A stretch of 64,000 nt of DNA, from assembly GCF_041296385.1 (NCBI RefSeq), contig NC_091017.1, positions 13,014,001 through 13,078,000 of the forward strand. The letters run 5' to 3'. This DNA is from Aphelocoma coerulescens. Its lineage: Eukaryota; Chordata; Aves; Passeriformes; Corvidae. Of this stretch, positions 38,601 to 49,392 are shown piece by piece. The notes below the pieces were generated by a model. The model did not search any database. It saw nothing but the letters and a program-made list of their open reading frames with translations, and was not told the origin of the DNA. Position 1 is the stretch's first letter. Every line of letters starts with the position of its first letter. Position numbers and translations under genes: made by a program.

Positions 38601-38739
38601 TTGCTTGGGGCAGGGAGCATAAAGAAATCAGTGCAGATGCTGTATCACTATCATTTCAGAAGTTCTCTAATGAATCTGAGCCCAGGTTGGAGCTTTAAAA
38701 GACTGCAGTGGTGTGTCAGCATAAATAGCCAAAACTAGT
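32700..38739. other. Unannotated sequence, no gene seen
   Basis: About 6 kb of mostly featureless sequence with few open frames, consistent with intergenic or intronic DNA. At about 34,590-34,640 the words CATTTTCTCCACCTGTAAAA resemble the MIR SINE 3' part. The segment 36,660-36,760 is AT-rich and regulatory in texture. No exon is supported. Confidence 0.5.
34590..34640 (+). mobile_element. Possible MIR SINE scrap
   Basis: TCATTTTCTCCACCTGTAAA followed by ATAAAGGTGACCA matches the outline of the MIR tail (TTTCCTCATCTGTAAAATGGGG...). Only about 50 bp is recognisable, so the call is weak. If real it is very old, since MIR spread before the bird-mammal split. Confidence 0.4.
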
Positions 38740-39135
38740 GTTGTGTCAAGTGGTAACAAGGCCACTGCTGTTTTTACAAGCATCATGCACTTAGCAGATA
38801 AAAATTAGCATCCTAGCCAAGACACCACAAGTCGCCCTTATCACTGGCAAGGAGAAACAATGACCATGCATGATTGCTGGTACTCAGGGCCACTGATAGC
38901 AAGTTCAATTTCTTACAAGCTGTCCATCAGTATGATGAAGGGACTAATAACCACCACACATGGGACTTTATCTTTTCTTTTTCCTCTTGTTGGTCCAATG
39001 GCAACTGCTAATAGCTTTCTGGGGCTCCTTTAAATAAACAGAATTAATTACCCTGCACAATGATACTGTGGCTTACAGACAACTAATTATGTCATGGAGG
39101 GCTTTCTTAACATGTACGTTTATTTGCAGAGGGCC
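38740..39135. promoter_or_regulatory. Candidate conserved non-coding element
   Basis: About 400 bp that is CpG-poor, non-repetitive and dense in transcription-factor style words: AGATAAAAATTAGCATCC, GAATTAATTACC, CAACTAATTATGTCATGG, ACAATGATAC and TTAACATGTACGTTTATTTG. No long open frame crosses it. The texture is that of a developmental enhancer or other conserved non-coding element. That is inference from motif density, because no alignment was possible. Confidence 0.35.
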
Positions 39136-39539
39136 ATGTCTAACATGAAGCAAATTTATTCAGCCTTTATGCTATCAGCTGGTACAAAAATGACACTGAA
39201 TACACAGCAGATCCAGATTGCACAGCTTTAGCAGGCAAGCTCTCCCAGGAGGCTGAAAAACAACACATGGAGTACCCATATTCCAGAACATGTGTAGCTG
39301 CGCGGCTGAGAGCCTCCTGCACACTGACTGTGGTGCCACGGCACAGACTGTGACTGTTGTGTAAATAAAGCTCTGCTTTTCTTCACTCATGTTTGCTATA
39401 TGTTGAACAGACAATCACCACTTGCTACGCCTTATGCCCTGACTACATGCCTTGCTGGAGGAATAATGGAAATCCTGGGCCAAAAAAAAAAAACCAACAA
39501 CAGGACAGAACTCAACAGATGGGCAACATGAAAAAAAAG
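39136..39539. other. Unannotated sequence with an isolated AATAAA context
   Basis: GTGTAAATAAAGCTCTGC at about 39,359-39,376 resembles the polyadenylation region of some retroviral LTRs. The preceding 80 bases are relatively G+C-rich, but I find no TG...CA ends or target duplication. I make no call beyond noting it. Confidence 0.4.
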
Positions 39540-39690
39540 ATACATTGGGAAACTGTTGTAAGAGAAGAAGAAAAAGAGAAGTTAAGTGACTGACTCACTG
39601 TATGTTATGTGGCCAGCTGTGTTAGAGGCTGGAAACAAACTTAGGGTTCCCTGACACCTGCTCCCTTGCTTAGACAGAGATAGCACCAAA
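39540..39690 (-). mobile_element. MIR SINE (ancient tRNA-derived)
   Basis: The MIR core is recognisable in antisense orientation: GGGAAACTG, then GAGAAGTTAAGTGACT, then a diverged equivalent of GGTCACACAGCTAGTAAGTGG (here TGTGGCCAGCTGTGTTAGAG). After that come GGCTGGAAACAAACTTAGG and CTGACACCTGCTCCCTTGC. MIR elements are non-autonomous and were mobilised by L2 LINEs early in amniote history, so this copy is an inert fossil. The boundaries are approximate. Confidence 0.72.
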
Positions 39691-41012
39691 CCAAAACGAA
39701 TTTTTTAAAAACAGACTTTGCAGAGAGATATCTAACTGACAGGTTCACATCAAATTATTCAAAGTGGATGTGACTGAATGCCTTTTTGCACTCCTGCAAA
39801 CATAAAAAGACTTTATTCTTTAAAGCCAGATGCTGAGTGAGAGGATTTTTTAAGGTGTGCAGCCCCCTTCTCCCCACTCCCAGCATAAACAGCAAATGAA
39901 AGCATTTGATTTGTAAGCATTTCTGGACAGCCATGTTGTACAAAACAGTAACTCCTTCTCCTCAGGGACAATATCCTGAAAGGATGAAGCAAGGACACCT
40001 CTCAAACCACGCTCATAATGATCCTTAGCATTAACAAGAGTTATATGCGTAAGAAGCAGCATATATTGCTAAGCAAGTGAGAGTGGCACCTGAACTGATA
40101 GAAGAGGGCAGACTATCTTATTCACAGCTATTAGCTGACTGGTCAAAGTACCTGAGTAGAAATGTATGTTCAATTATACATGTATTCAACTCTTGGACAT
40201 GTATCATGACCACCTACACCTCTACGAAGAACATGGTCCTTAACTTGCTGTTTGAGGCATTTGAGTCAATGGGCTTCATAAGAAAATTATAGCCTTTACA
40301 AAGGAGCTTCAAAAATCGCATTTAAGATGTTTTCTGCAATTCTCTAAGGCTCTACCTTTCCCTTCACACAAGAGGATGATTTTTACAGGGAGCAAACTGA
40401 ACGATGAATCGCAAGCTGACTGTAGAACTGTAGCAGAAACAGGAGACAAGAGAGATTTCTCAGGGACCAGACTGACCTTGATGAGCAACTTCCAGATAAA
40501 AACTACAGTGCTTGGTTTCCCAAGCACTATGATTTTCAGAGGTGGGTCACTTCAGTTATATCTCTCCTGGTAGCAACAGACAGGCCTAGCAGAGATGACA
40601 CTCTCAGAGGGCTCCCCTTTACAAAAGAAACCATTAGACGATGACAGGACAGGCACAGAGAATTCTGACATGGAAGTCAGATAAAAAAAAAAGGCATGAA
40701 TGAGACAAAGAACAAGGCTGCACCATGTCCTGGGTTCCTCAGCATGCCCCTGCAGCACGATGCCATGGAGATGTGATCTCCTGCTGTAGGCCAGTGGAAC
40801 AGCAGAAGACTTTAGGCAGAAAGTGGCCAAACCAACCTGTTGAGAACCGTGCGATGTTAGGCACAAAGAGGTCATGTGAGGTCCTTGTTACAATTAGTGT
40901 TACCCACCTCAGTTTTGTACTGCCCAACTCTGATAACTCAAGTGACAACAAAAGAAGAAAGGACTCTGGACAAGTTGATTAAAGGATGGAAAAACACGCC
41001 AATCCTAAAATA
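39691..41012. other. Unannotated sequence, no gene seen
   Basis: About 1.3 kb with chance open frames of up to 107 codons on both strands, no recognised repeat and no exon. Confidence 0.55.
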
Positions 41013-41034
41013 GATGGTTCTGCACAGAACCATC
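41013..41034. repeat. 22 bp near-perfect palindrome
   Basis: GATGGTTCTG is followed by the dinucleotide CA and then its exact reverse complement CAGAACCATC, giving 10 bp arms around a 2 bp centre. It could extrude as a small cruciform or serve as a symmetric protein site. It is not part of any repeat family I recognise. Confidence 0.85.
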
Positions 41035-41242
41035 CTCTCTTCCTTTAAGCCTCTGATTTTCAGAACAATTTTAAGGAAACTATATGTACCTACACGGCAG
41101 CAATACCCACGACCTAGTTAGTGACTCCCAAAGGAAACCCTGAAGTTTCTTCCAGCATTTTTGTTACTCTCATGCAAGGGAGATTAAAAGACCATCACAC
41201 AGCAGCCAACCTTGAATTCTTAAAAATCAGGAAGCAAATCCC

Positions 41243-41535
41243 TAAAATCATAGAATAGAATATCTTGAGTTGGAAGGGACCCACAAGGATCACAGAGTCC
41301 AACTCCTGGCCCTGCATAGGACATCCCAGGAATCACACTCTGTGCCTGAAAGCACTGTGCAAACACTCCTTGAACTCTGTCAGGTTTGATGCTGTGACCA
41401 CTGCGCTGGGGAGTCTGTTCCAGGCTCAACCACCCTCAGGGTGAAAAGTTTCTTCTGATGTCCAACCTCCCTGACTCAGCTTCAGGCCATTCCCTCAGGT
41501 CCTGTCACTGGTCAGTGATAAGAGATCAGACCTCA
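41243..41535 (-). mobile_element. CR1 LINE, 3' end fragment
   Basis: Antisense CR1 3' sequence begins at AAAATCATAGAATAGAATAT and continues through GAGTTGGAAGGGACCCACAA, AGAGTCCAACTCCTGGCCCT, TTGATGCTGTGACCACTGC, CCTGGGGAGTCTGTTCCAGG-type words and CCTCAGGTCCTGTCACTGG. It ends near AGAGATCAGA. It is a 5'-truncated copy of about 290 bp in minus orientation. It belongs to a different CR1 subfamily from the plus-strand copy at 27 kb, judging by the GGACCCACAAGGATCA segment. Inactive. Confidence 0.93.
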
Positions 41536-41903
41536 ATATTTCTTCTTAGTATAATGTTTTGTCTTTTTCTCCTTTGCCCATTTTTGCAGGTGCCAGGTTC
41601 AAGCTTTCCTTTCCTAGAAGATGCCTTTTCCAAAACACAAAAATGAAGACTGTCACAGAGTGTGAAACCTTTCAAAGAAGACACCAAATAACAACTCCAG
41701 GCTAAAATGTAAGCTGGAAAACATGGATTGTCTTCTGAAAGCGTGGTTCTCACTCATCAACACTTCTGAGACACAGGAATAGGGAGAAGTCACATATGTG
41801 TTTTGGTCTCTTCAAATGAAATCCCATTGCCTGAGTTCCCAAGACCAATGGCCACATATGGAAAAAAGGGGGGAATAAGCAATTTCATGCAGTCTGATAC
41901 TAT

Positions 41904-41928
41904 ACTCCTGTGCTACTCGCACAGGAGT
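41904..41928. repeat. Small perfect hairpin, 10 bp arms
   Basis: ACTCCTGTGC and its exact reverse complement GCACAGGAGT flank a 5-base loop TACTC. It is followed at about 41,939 by a short GTTGAGGTT duplication. The structure is too small to be a microRNA precursor. Confidence 0.85.
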
Positions 41929-42693
41929 GTTAACCTACCCGTTGAGGTTGTTGAGGTAGCAAATCATGTAACATATTGATTTTTTAGCTATTTTAAGTGA
42001 ATATAGGATCTATATGTTCATTTTTCCTTCAAAGAATGAAGCTGTAGAGGGCACAGCAAGACACATTTTGTTCTGCCAGAGCAGTCTGTGAGTGGAAAAG
42101 AAAACCTTTGCTTTCTGATGTTACAGAGAGGTATGAAAAGAGAACAGGCTCCTGGTGCCTCCACGCATGGAGGTGCCCCTGAGTGAGTGCAGAGATCCAT
42201 GCGCCGATCACAAGACAGCACTGAAGGATGTCAAAATTGCTGAAGAACCCCATGCCTGCAGGCAAGCAGTGATTTCCCTCTGCCTTTAAGACTCATATCT
42301 TCAAATTTATAGCCCAAACAGGAGTCCAAAAATGGGCAATACACTAAAACTTCCTTCCAGAAAGGGGAAAGCATCTGTTCCAGTAGGTTGACTGTATCTG
42401 AACCACACCTTCTGTGTGCAGCTGCGCAGGGAAACGAAATTCCCCATAGGATGCAGTTCCACATGGGTGATTGACATACATGGTGCCTACTGACAGGCAC
42501 CCTGAAACTTTGGCATTTGTTCCACATTTTAATTCCTCAAGCTTTAGTACTGAAGGATTCATACCTCAGAAGCTGCGATTCTTGGGGACAGCATACAATT
42601 TACAGAGGGGCTCTGCACCTTTCCTTTCTGCTTCCCTTTCTCTTCTGGATTTTTATACAGGACTTTAATTCTTTCCATGCCTCCCCGCCCCCG
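41929..42693. other. Unannotated sequence, no gene seen
   Basis: Unique-looking sequence with chance open frames. It ends in a C-rich run-up (CTCCCCGCCCCCG) to the poly-C tract. Confidence 0.6.
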
Positions 42694-42712
42694 CCCCCCC
42701 CCCCCCCCCCCC
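42694..42712. repeat. Poly-C run, C19
   Basis: Nineteen consecutive C residues, preceded by CCCCGCCCCCG. On the minus strand this is G19 with neighbouring G5 and G4 runs, able to form G-quadruplexes. Length is likely to be polymorphic and error-prone in assembly. Confidence 0.95.
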
Positions 42713-45700
42713 AACCTGCCTCCAGCTGCTTTCAATTGATACAGGAGAAAGTAGCGGTCACAGGAAGAGTGAAGACACATAATCTAATTTTCATTTTGTC
42801 CATTCATCATGCATGATTTCAGCCAGCCATTTAACAAGGTGGAACTCTAGAGTGATCACTCTCTAGGGTGATGGGGTGAAATTCATTCTAATTCCCATTG
42901 CTGCTCCACACTCCTGTTCATGCTGCACAGAGCAGCCTCTCCTTCTTACAGAGAAAAATGGATCTACATGTCCCAAAAAGCATATGCTGTCCTGGAAGTC
43001 TTCTCAAGAGCTTTTTACTAAATTTAAAAGTGTCGAGCTGAAGCTGTTGGTGCTTCATTTGTGGGTGGCTGGATTCTGGGGAGGTGTGACTCAAAGCAAG
43101 CCAAATAAGAATCTCTGTATTTTAGAACATTTTGATATGAAGCTGTCACTATTGCTACACATTATTCTAGCTCACAAATCAGAAAGCCTAGAAGTAGTTC
43201 TCTGTGTCTGCACCCTTTATATACTCTGCTATTTGCCGGACTCCGAGCTAGTCAGGATCAAATCTCCTAAAGTGAGACAGTTCTGGAAATTACAGAGATG
43301 TGCACTAATCATAGGTAAGGTCAAGGAGACTGGATGTATTGGGCCTTGCACATCCACAGATGAGAAAGAAAAAGGCACCTTCTTTCTCTGCCGGGGTTTG
43401 ATGAGTACTGCAACATTTGCCATCTTGGAAGATGATGTCTCAGCCCCTCTCTCTATCTCACTTTTGTTTAATTGTTTGGCAAAGTGACCTTAGTGTGTGG
43501 AGGGGAAGAAATCTCCCTCTGATTTAGAAATAGTCCTTAGCAGCTGTGTTGGGAGTGAGGGCTGAGGAACCCAAGGAGAACTGCAGCAAGGGACACTTCT
43601 CAGTGATCACCTGTCTGCTCAACAGGAGTGACCTGGCCTCCTCTCTATGTCCATGGATGAACTCTGGACATCCCAGTTACTCTATATTGAAGGAAGCTTC
43701 TATATTTCACAAGGTTTCTATGCCAGCTGTGAATGCCGCAGTCTCCTTCCACTCACTGTGCTTTTGTCAGAGAAAGAGAGCAAAGGCTTATCCTGGACTT
43801 CAAGGCAGGAGACCCAAGGACACATACCTCCCCCGGAGGGGAAAAAACAGGTTTTCCAAACGAAAAAGGTGATAAGCCTGAGAAGTGTTATCTCCCTCAG
43901 AGGCCACTCAAGGGCATAATTCAGCGGAAAGTAAGAATTAGCAGTACATTCCTTTGCCCTTTCAAGGAACAGTGGGATTTTTAAAGGAACAGGAGTGCAG
44001 ATGCATGGAAGTAGGATAAGATTTGAGTAGGTCAAAGTCTGAGTTGCTGACAATCACTATTTTGGAGGGACCCTGAGCAGTTCAGCTTTGCAATGGAAAA
44101 GGCATTTGCCAAGACAGCATTGCCACTCTGGAGCCTTTTGCTCTACTCTGATGACAGAGGTGCTCATTGGTTCTAGGGAAAAAACTGTGTCCTGCAGCTG
44201 ACTGTCCATCTTTCTCCAAAAATTTACAACTTTGTTTCCAGGACACTTCTCTAGTAAGATCACTGACTCAAGTAAAGGGGCCATGAGCCCAATCTTTAAG
44301 TCCCCAAAACTACAGGGATTTCCCAAAATGCCAGTACTGTATCATCCCTGACACAGGCTATGGAGAGGTGTCATGGGGACCAAAAGCCCCTTTAGCGCAA
44401 CTCTGATAGGAACAGGGTGACAAACAGGTGAAATGAAAGATTTATTACATTTTATTTTCCAATTCTTGAGGGCTAACAGCCAATGCCTGTGAAACCAGGA
44501 ATATAGGAAGGGTAGCAGGGATTATATTTATCTGCCAGTGTTACTAATAAAATTTACCAACTGTGGAAGATGTTTGGGCATTCTTGTCTAGTCAGATCAA
44601 AATAATAAAGATACAGAGAGAAATTTTTAAAAGAAGAAATGAGAATTAGAGACTCAACCTGCACTCACTTTCTGTGGGATTCAGGAGCATCACTGCCTTT
44701 TTGAAAACTTCCCTTTGCATGTGAAGAACAGAGTCATGTGAACTGAAATGCTGCACCTGCTGTCAAGAGTATGGAACAAGAACAGGAAGACTGTGTCTGC
44801 ACCCCTCAGTTCTTACGATTCTATTAAATTAATTTTTAGTGCTCCAAAACGGAATTACCATAAAGTTCAGGACTGATTATGTTAGAATTTTCACAACACC
44901 ATTACTGAGCAAGCCCTCTGTATTACAAGCAACTTTATCAATTGCTGAGCCAAACCACATTTCACAAGGCAAAAACCTGATCAGGCCACATTTGCCAGGT
45001 GAGTATTATGTAGTGTCTCCTTTTCAGGTGCTTGATCTGAGAGTAGCAGCACAGACTTGAAATCTTAGCTGCTTGGTTTGATTTTTGCTACATGTGTGTT
45101 TTCAGTAAATTACATATTGCAAGCAACCCCTGGATGCACAATCCCACCTCTGCTAATAGACTTTTCTATTCTGACAGGGACAATCAGCATGAAACAATCC
45201 CCTTCAACTTACAAAAGAAGTTCCCAGTCTCTGAGTTTTAAACTATTAGTGATCCATCACTTGCAACAAAACCCAACACAGATACTGTGTTAACAGCCTG
45301 GATTTTAAATATTCACTATGCATGGTGGCTGTTTGTCTGTGTTCGAAGGAATGACTAAATGTGCTCTGGCTTCCAGGGACACCATCAAAAACAAGAGGGG
45401 ATTGCGTAAGTGGACTGTTTCCTGGTTTAAGGATTTAAATTCGTTTCCTCTTTTCCCCCATCATGCATTATTCTAAGCAAGAGGATGTAACTCTGCTTGC
45501 AGGACGGAAACAAGAAGCAGATGATGCAACAGGAAAGCATGGACAGATACACACAGAGGCCAATTAAAAAAAATTATTTTAATAGCACCACCATTTGAAT
45601 CAAAATGCAAAGAGAAATGACAATAAACACCCAAGCTTGCTTCTAAAAGGAATGAATAAGCCCAAAAATCCTTCAAAAAGATTTCATTAAAAAAATCTGA

Positions 45701-47984
45701 CATGTGCCTTTTAAATAGATAAAGCAGTTCAACTTTGGAGTGACTTAAATACAACACTTTGTCATAACTGTAATTTTGTACTTGGATCCAGATACTATGA
45801 CAGAAACATTTGACAGCAAATAGAAAAAAAATACGACAGGTCCCCATTCCTGACCAATAATGATACAAAACATGTGCATAGGATTTGAAGAACGAGATCA
45901 ACAAATTCTTTAAACACTTGTCCACCTTCTGCAACTGAGCCAGGATATTTCCTTCCAAAATAAGCCTGAAAACACCTTTTTCTTTTTAATCATATGTTGC
46001 CTTTAGGCATTTTAGATTTGTGTTTTTCTCCTGTACCCAGATACTTCCTTTGTGGGAAAGCAAAAGTAAACATAAAAAAGAAATGCAATGAGTATGGTCA
46101 AAATGTCTCAGTGATGATCATCTTTTTTGGTGATACTGGGATGATTTTGCCATCTTAAAAATCAAGCCTAACTGAATGCTGCTAAGGCATCCAAAACTGC
46201 ACCAAAAAATTATGGTCCTACCCTATTAGTTTCTGTTTTCCAAGGATTGCTACTGATATAATGTATTGGAAGACATGACCAACTTTCTGTATTTTCAGAA
46301 AATACAAATAAGGAAGATCTCATTGCTAAATATATTTAAAAACCAGAAGAAAGAGAGGGGAGTCACAAGCAGTAGGGCAGAGAGGTGGGCTTGCATGAGG
46401 TAGACGCAGTTTGCCAGACAACACAAAACATTCCTGGTTTTCACTACTGACCACAACTTTTTTCTTTTTAAGAAGGGCATTTATGCAAAAAGGAATTCAC
46501 TCACTCAATACCAAGCCATTGGCAAATAAAATAATTGCATCAGATGTACTCCCCTGTCTTCTCTGGAAGAAGAATGTGCCTTTGCACAGTGCTTGACCAC
46601 CTGAAGCTGCCCCAAAACTCTGCTGGCCGGGGGCTGCCTGTGCTGGGACTCGAGGGAACCACAGCTGCACTCCAAACCTTGGGACATGGTTCTGTCATTA
46701 AAGGATATCAAACTTCCATGCGCAGAGGTGGCTCTTGGACAAACCTGAGGCTTAGTTTGCTGTAGGTTACTTCCTGGGGTCCCCATGTGAAAAAGGCTCC
46801 AAAATATCCCTTGAGTACATCCCTTGAGTAACTGCTGCTTATTCCCCAGCACTTATTCCCCAACTTAAAAGCCCCACAGCTTTGAAGCAGTGTACAACCT
46901 GTTTCTGCAGTAATAGATGTGAATTTCTCAGAACTAATTATCAGAAGGAGTATACATCTTCTCTACAAATCCATCTAAACACTGAAGCTTTACTAAATAC
47001 ACTCTGTTCCCTTGTCAAACTACATGGGTCTGATTTTCCTGCACAGGATGAGGTAGGATCTTGCTACTACCAAAGCTGAAAGCCCCAAATGCAACATGAC
47101 TAAGAACTGAATTGCCCTGATTCCAGAACTAAGGCAGGCTCCACATGCTAATTCTCTGATAAGCCAAAGCATGGGGCTTTGATTTCCTAACCTCAGAGTG
47201 TTATCTGGCTCTGGTGTAGGATTACCATTAGCTCTGTACATCTGTCTTTACAGTGGGGTCACTGTCACACCATATGTCACTTGGACAACCTTTACTCTTT
47301 CTAGATTTTTTCATCTTTTTTAAAATCAGTGTTCATCTGGAAGAGCCTGGATTCCCTTGGCTTTCAAAATCTGCTTTGCATTGCTAATGCATGAGGCTGT
47401 AGGCAAAATTGCATTAGTAAGATAGAGAAAGACACAGAGAGAGACACTAAAAACCTGCTAAGACAAAATGTTTTCAGGTTGCTCTTCTCTTCAGTACTAA
47501 CAAAAAAACCCCTCAACTGCCCAACATCAGAGAAGGTTTATTCAATTTCAATTTACCAAACAAATGACCTTTTTTTTTTTTTCTAAAATGGTTTCTGCAT
47601 AAGTTCATTATCTTCAATGAATATTCCTGACTTGCAGCAGTGTAACAAGAGAGAGTCTGACCTAGAAAGAGTAGGTCAGGCTCCACATGGAAGCCATCAC
47701 AGGGTTCCAAGTCACAGCCTCAGTACACACAAGGTATCCCAATCTTTTGATACAGGAGGAAAAAACTCCTGCAAAATTCATGGACAATTAATTCTCCCTC
47801 TCCCCCCTCTAGTACTGTAGTAAGTGAAAGAGTCATCAGTCTCCAGATTGTCACTCTCTCAGAGGAACAACAAAAGACAGAAATCAGGGGATCTGGAGGG
47901 AGAATTGAAATGGGTCTTTCAAGATCAGTGGCCAGCCTTCTGGGACATTATGAGGATTTTCTACTTCTATAGTACCTTTCATCC
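42713..47984. other. Unannotated sequence, no gene seen
   Basis: About 5 kb. The longest open frame in the window (42,876-43,487, plus) lies here, but it begins at GTG rather than ATG and has no recognisable domain. A minus-strand frame at 45,473-45,958 begins at TTG and lies on a T-rich strand, where stop codons are rarer, so it is expected by chance. Small features include a 14 bp palindrome AGAGTGATCACTCT at 42,849-42,862 and a T13 run at 47,570-47,582. No exon or repeat family is supported. Confidence 0.55.
46806..46831. repeat. Tandem duplication of a 13-mer
   Basis: ATCCCTTGAGTAC at 46806-46818 is repeated as ATCCCTTGAGTAA at 46819-46831. Another short repeat, CTTATTCCCCA, follows at about 46,839 and 46,852. 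These are local replication-slippage duplications. Confidence 0.85.
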
Positions 47985-48644
47985 TGTCATAGGTTAGCAA
48001 GCATAGTCCTGGAAGTGATGTCCTTGCTAAGGGGTGCTTACTGCTTCCTCTGTGACCTGATAGAACCTATCAGCTGGCCAGTTCGAATATGGACAATTCT
48101 TTAAGCCACTTAAAATTGTGACTGCCTCTGTGATGCACACTTAAGAATAGACAACCCCCCCCTCCACCTCTCTCTCTTGTTTCCGGTGCTGGGACAGGTG
48201 ACTGCGGGCCCCGTGCGGGGGCCAGTGGGCCAGGCCCAGGCCCTGCTCGGGCCAGGCTGGGCCAGGCCACGGCCATCCTGGAGTCGATGGGCCCTGTTCC
48301 ACCCGTGGAACCCCCCCCCTTACAGCCTTGCTGTGGACAGCCGGAGCGGCTCAGCTCCCCCCGCCTCTCCACTGTGATAAGCCACATTCCAGCTGCAAGG
48401 CCTAGGTGAGATTAACCTTTTTATTGCTGTGAAGAGCTGAAAACCTGAGGGAAGAGAAAGAGGAGATGCTTAAAGCTGAAATTCTGTTGTGAAGCTATGA
48501 TATATCAGAGTACCCGTTGTAATCTCATGGAGATATGGGGGGGTGGAGTGTTCAACTCGTAAGCAAAAGCACCTGTGCTGAGATAGGCAGATGTTGACAC
48601 AGCTGTAATTTCATGAGAAGTCTGGACAGGGAGAGATGGAAGCG

Positions 48645-48800
48645 ATGAGGACTTTTGCTCCAAATGGGAAAGGAGAAAACCTCAGTTCCTAGAGATGCTC
48701 CCAGAGATAGTCCTAACGATGAAGATGAGGAAGACCCTTTGCTCCCAGGGAAGGAGAAGGGCCTCTGTTCTTAGAGATGAAATGCTCCCAGAGATGGGTG
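48645..48800 (+). repeat. Two diverged approximately 80 bp tandem units inside the LTR
   Basis: The order GATGAGGA, TTTTGCTCC, GGAAAGGAGAA, CTCAGTTCCTAGAGATG, GCTCCCAGAGATA is repeated about 80 bp later as GATGAGGAAGA, CTTTGCTCCC, GGAAGGAGAAGGG, CTGTTCTTAGAGATG, GCTCCCAGAGATGGG. It is an internal duplication of the LTR U3, a common way for retroviral enhancers to vary. Confidence 0.75.
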
Positions 48801-48811
48801 AAGAGAACTTT

Positions 48812-48879
48812 TGTTTCTGAATGGCTCAACCTTAAAATTGTTTCTGAATGGCTCAACTTTTGTTTCTGAATGGCTCAAC
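48812..48879 (+). repeat. Three identical 19-mers in the LTR
   Basis: TGTTTCTGAATGGCTCAAC occurs at 48812-48830, 48839-48857 and 48861-48879. The first and third copies are followed by CTTAAAA. The unequal spacing (27 and 22 bp start to start) shows that the duplications were separate or trimmed. It lies about 260 bp upstream of the AATAAA signal, where U3 enhancer repeats are expected. Confidence 0.92.
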
Positions 48880-49392
48880 CTTAAAAAACCCTTCAAGAGT
48901 GGACCCTCGAAAGCAGTTGTGGGAAAAGCTGCAAGTTGGGGGAAGGGACCCACATGTGAGTGGAGAGACTCCTCTTCCTAAATGGACTGAACAAGGTTAT
49001 TATGGAAGTGGTAAACAGACTGAACATCTTAAGGGTTGTCTTTTTTCATTGTCAGTGGGAGAAGGGAGGAAGGTGAGGGGAGGAGAAGAGTTCTGAAGGT
49101 GTGGTATGATTTTTTTTTTCTTCTTTTAGGTCTGTTAATAAACTTCTTTATATTCTTTCAAGGTTGGTGCCTGCTTTGCATTTCTCCTAATTCTTATCTC
49201 ACAGAAGGTAAACAGTAATGAGTATTTTGGACCAAACCACTACACTAAATTGGTGTTTCCTCCCGGTTACGAACCCAACCCGCTACACATCCTGAAGGAA
49301 CTCAAACACCTCCCTGAACTGTATACTGATCTCACATGAAGGCTGCATCCAGTGAAAGGGAGCAGAAAAAAACATGTCCATGCAGGTGGTCA

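Larger units (their letters stand above)
47985..49287 (+). mobile_element. Solo LTR of an ERVL-like endogenous retrovirus, 1303 bp
   Basis: The element starts TGTCATAGGTTAGCAAGC and ends ACGAACCCAACCCGCTACA. It is flanked by a perfect 5 bp duplication CATCC (47980-47984 and 49288-49292). The termini share TGT...ACA. AATAAA at 49137-49142 sets plus orientation. Inside are a G+C-rich block (about 48,190-48,370), two diverged copies of an approximately 80 bp unit at about 48,645-48,800, and three identical 19-mers at 48,812-48,879. The 5 bp duplication and the length suit an ERVL-type LTR, which is inference. No internal gag-pol sequence remains, so it is a solo LTR. The intact duplication indicates that neither end has been disturbed. 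Confidence 0.9.

Noticed and set aside
39359..39376. LTR polyadenylation region (GTGTAAATAAAGCTCTGC)
   Set aside because: There are no TG...CA termini, no target duplication and no U5-like segment around it.
42876..43487. Longest open frame in the window (203 codons, plus strand)
   Set aside because: It begins at GTG, not ATG, has no recognisable domain or codon bias, and a frame of about this length is not surprising in 64 kb of this composition.
45473..45958. 161-codon open frame on the minus strand
   Set aside because: It begins at TTG, and its strand is T-rich, which lowers the chance of stop codons and gives the Phe/Leu/Ser/Tyr-rich translation expected by composition.
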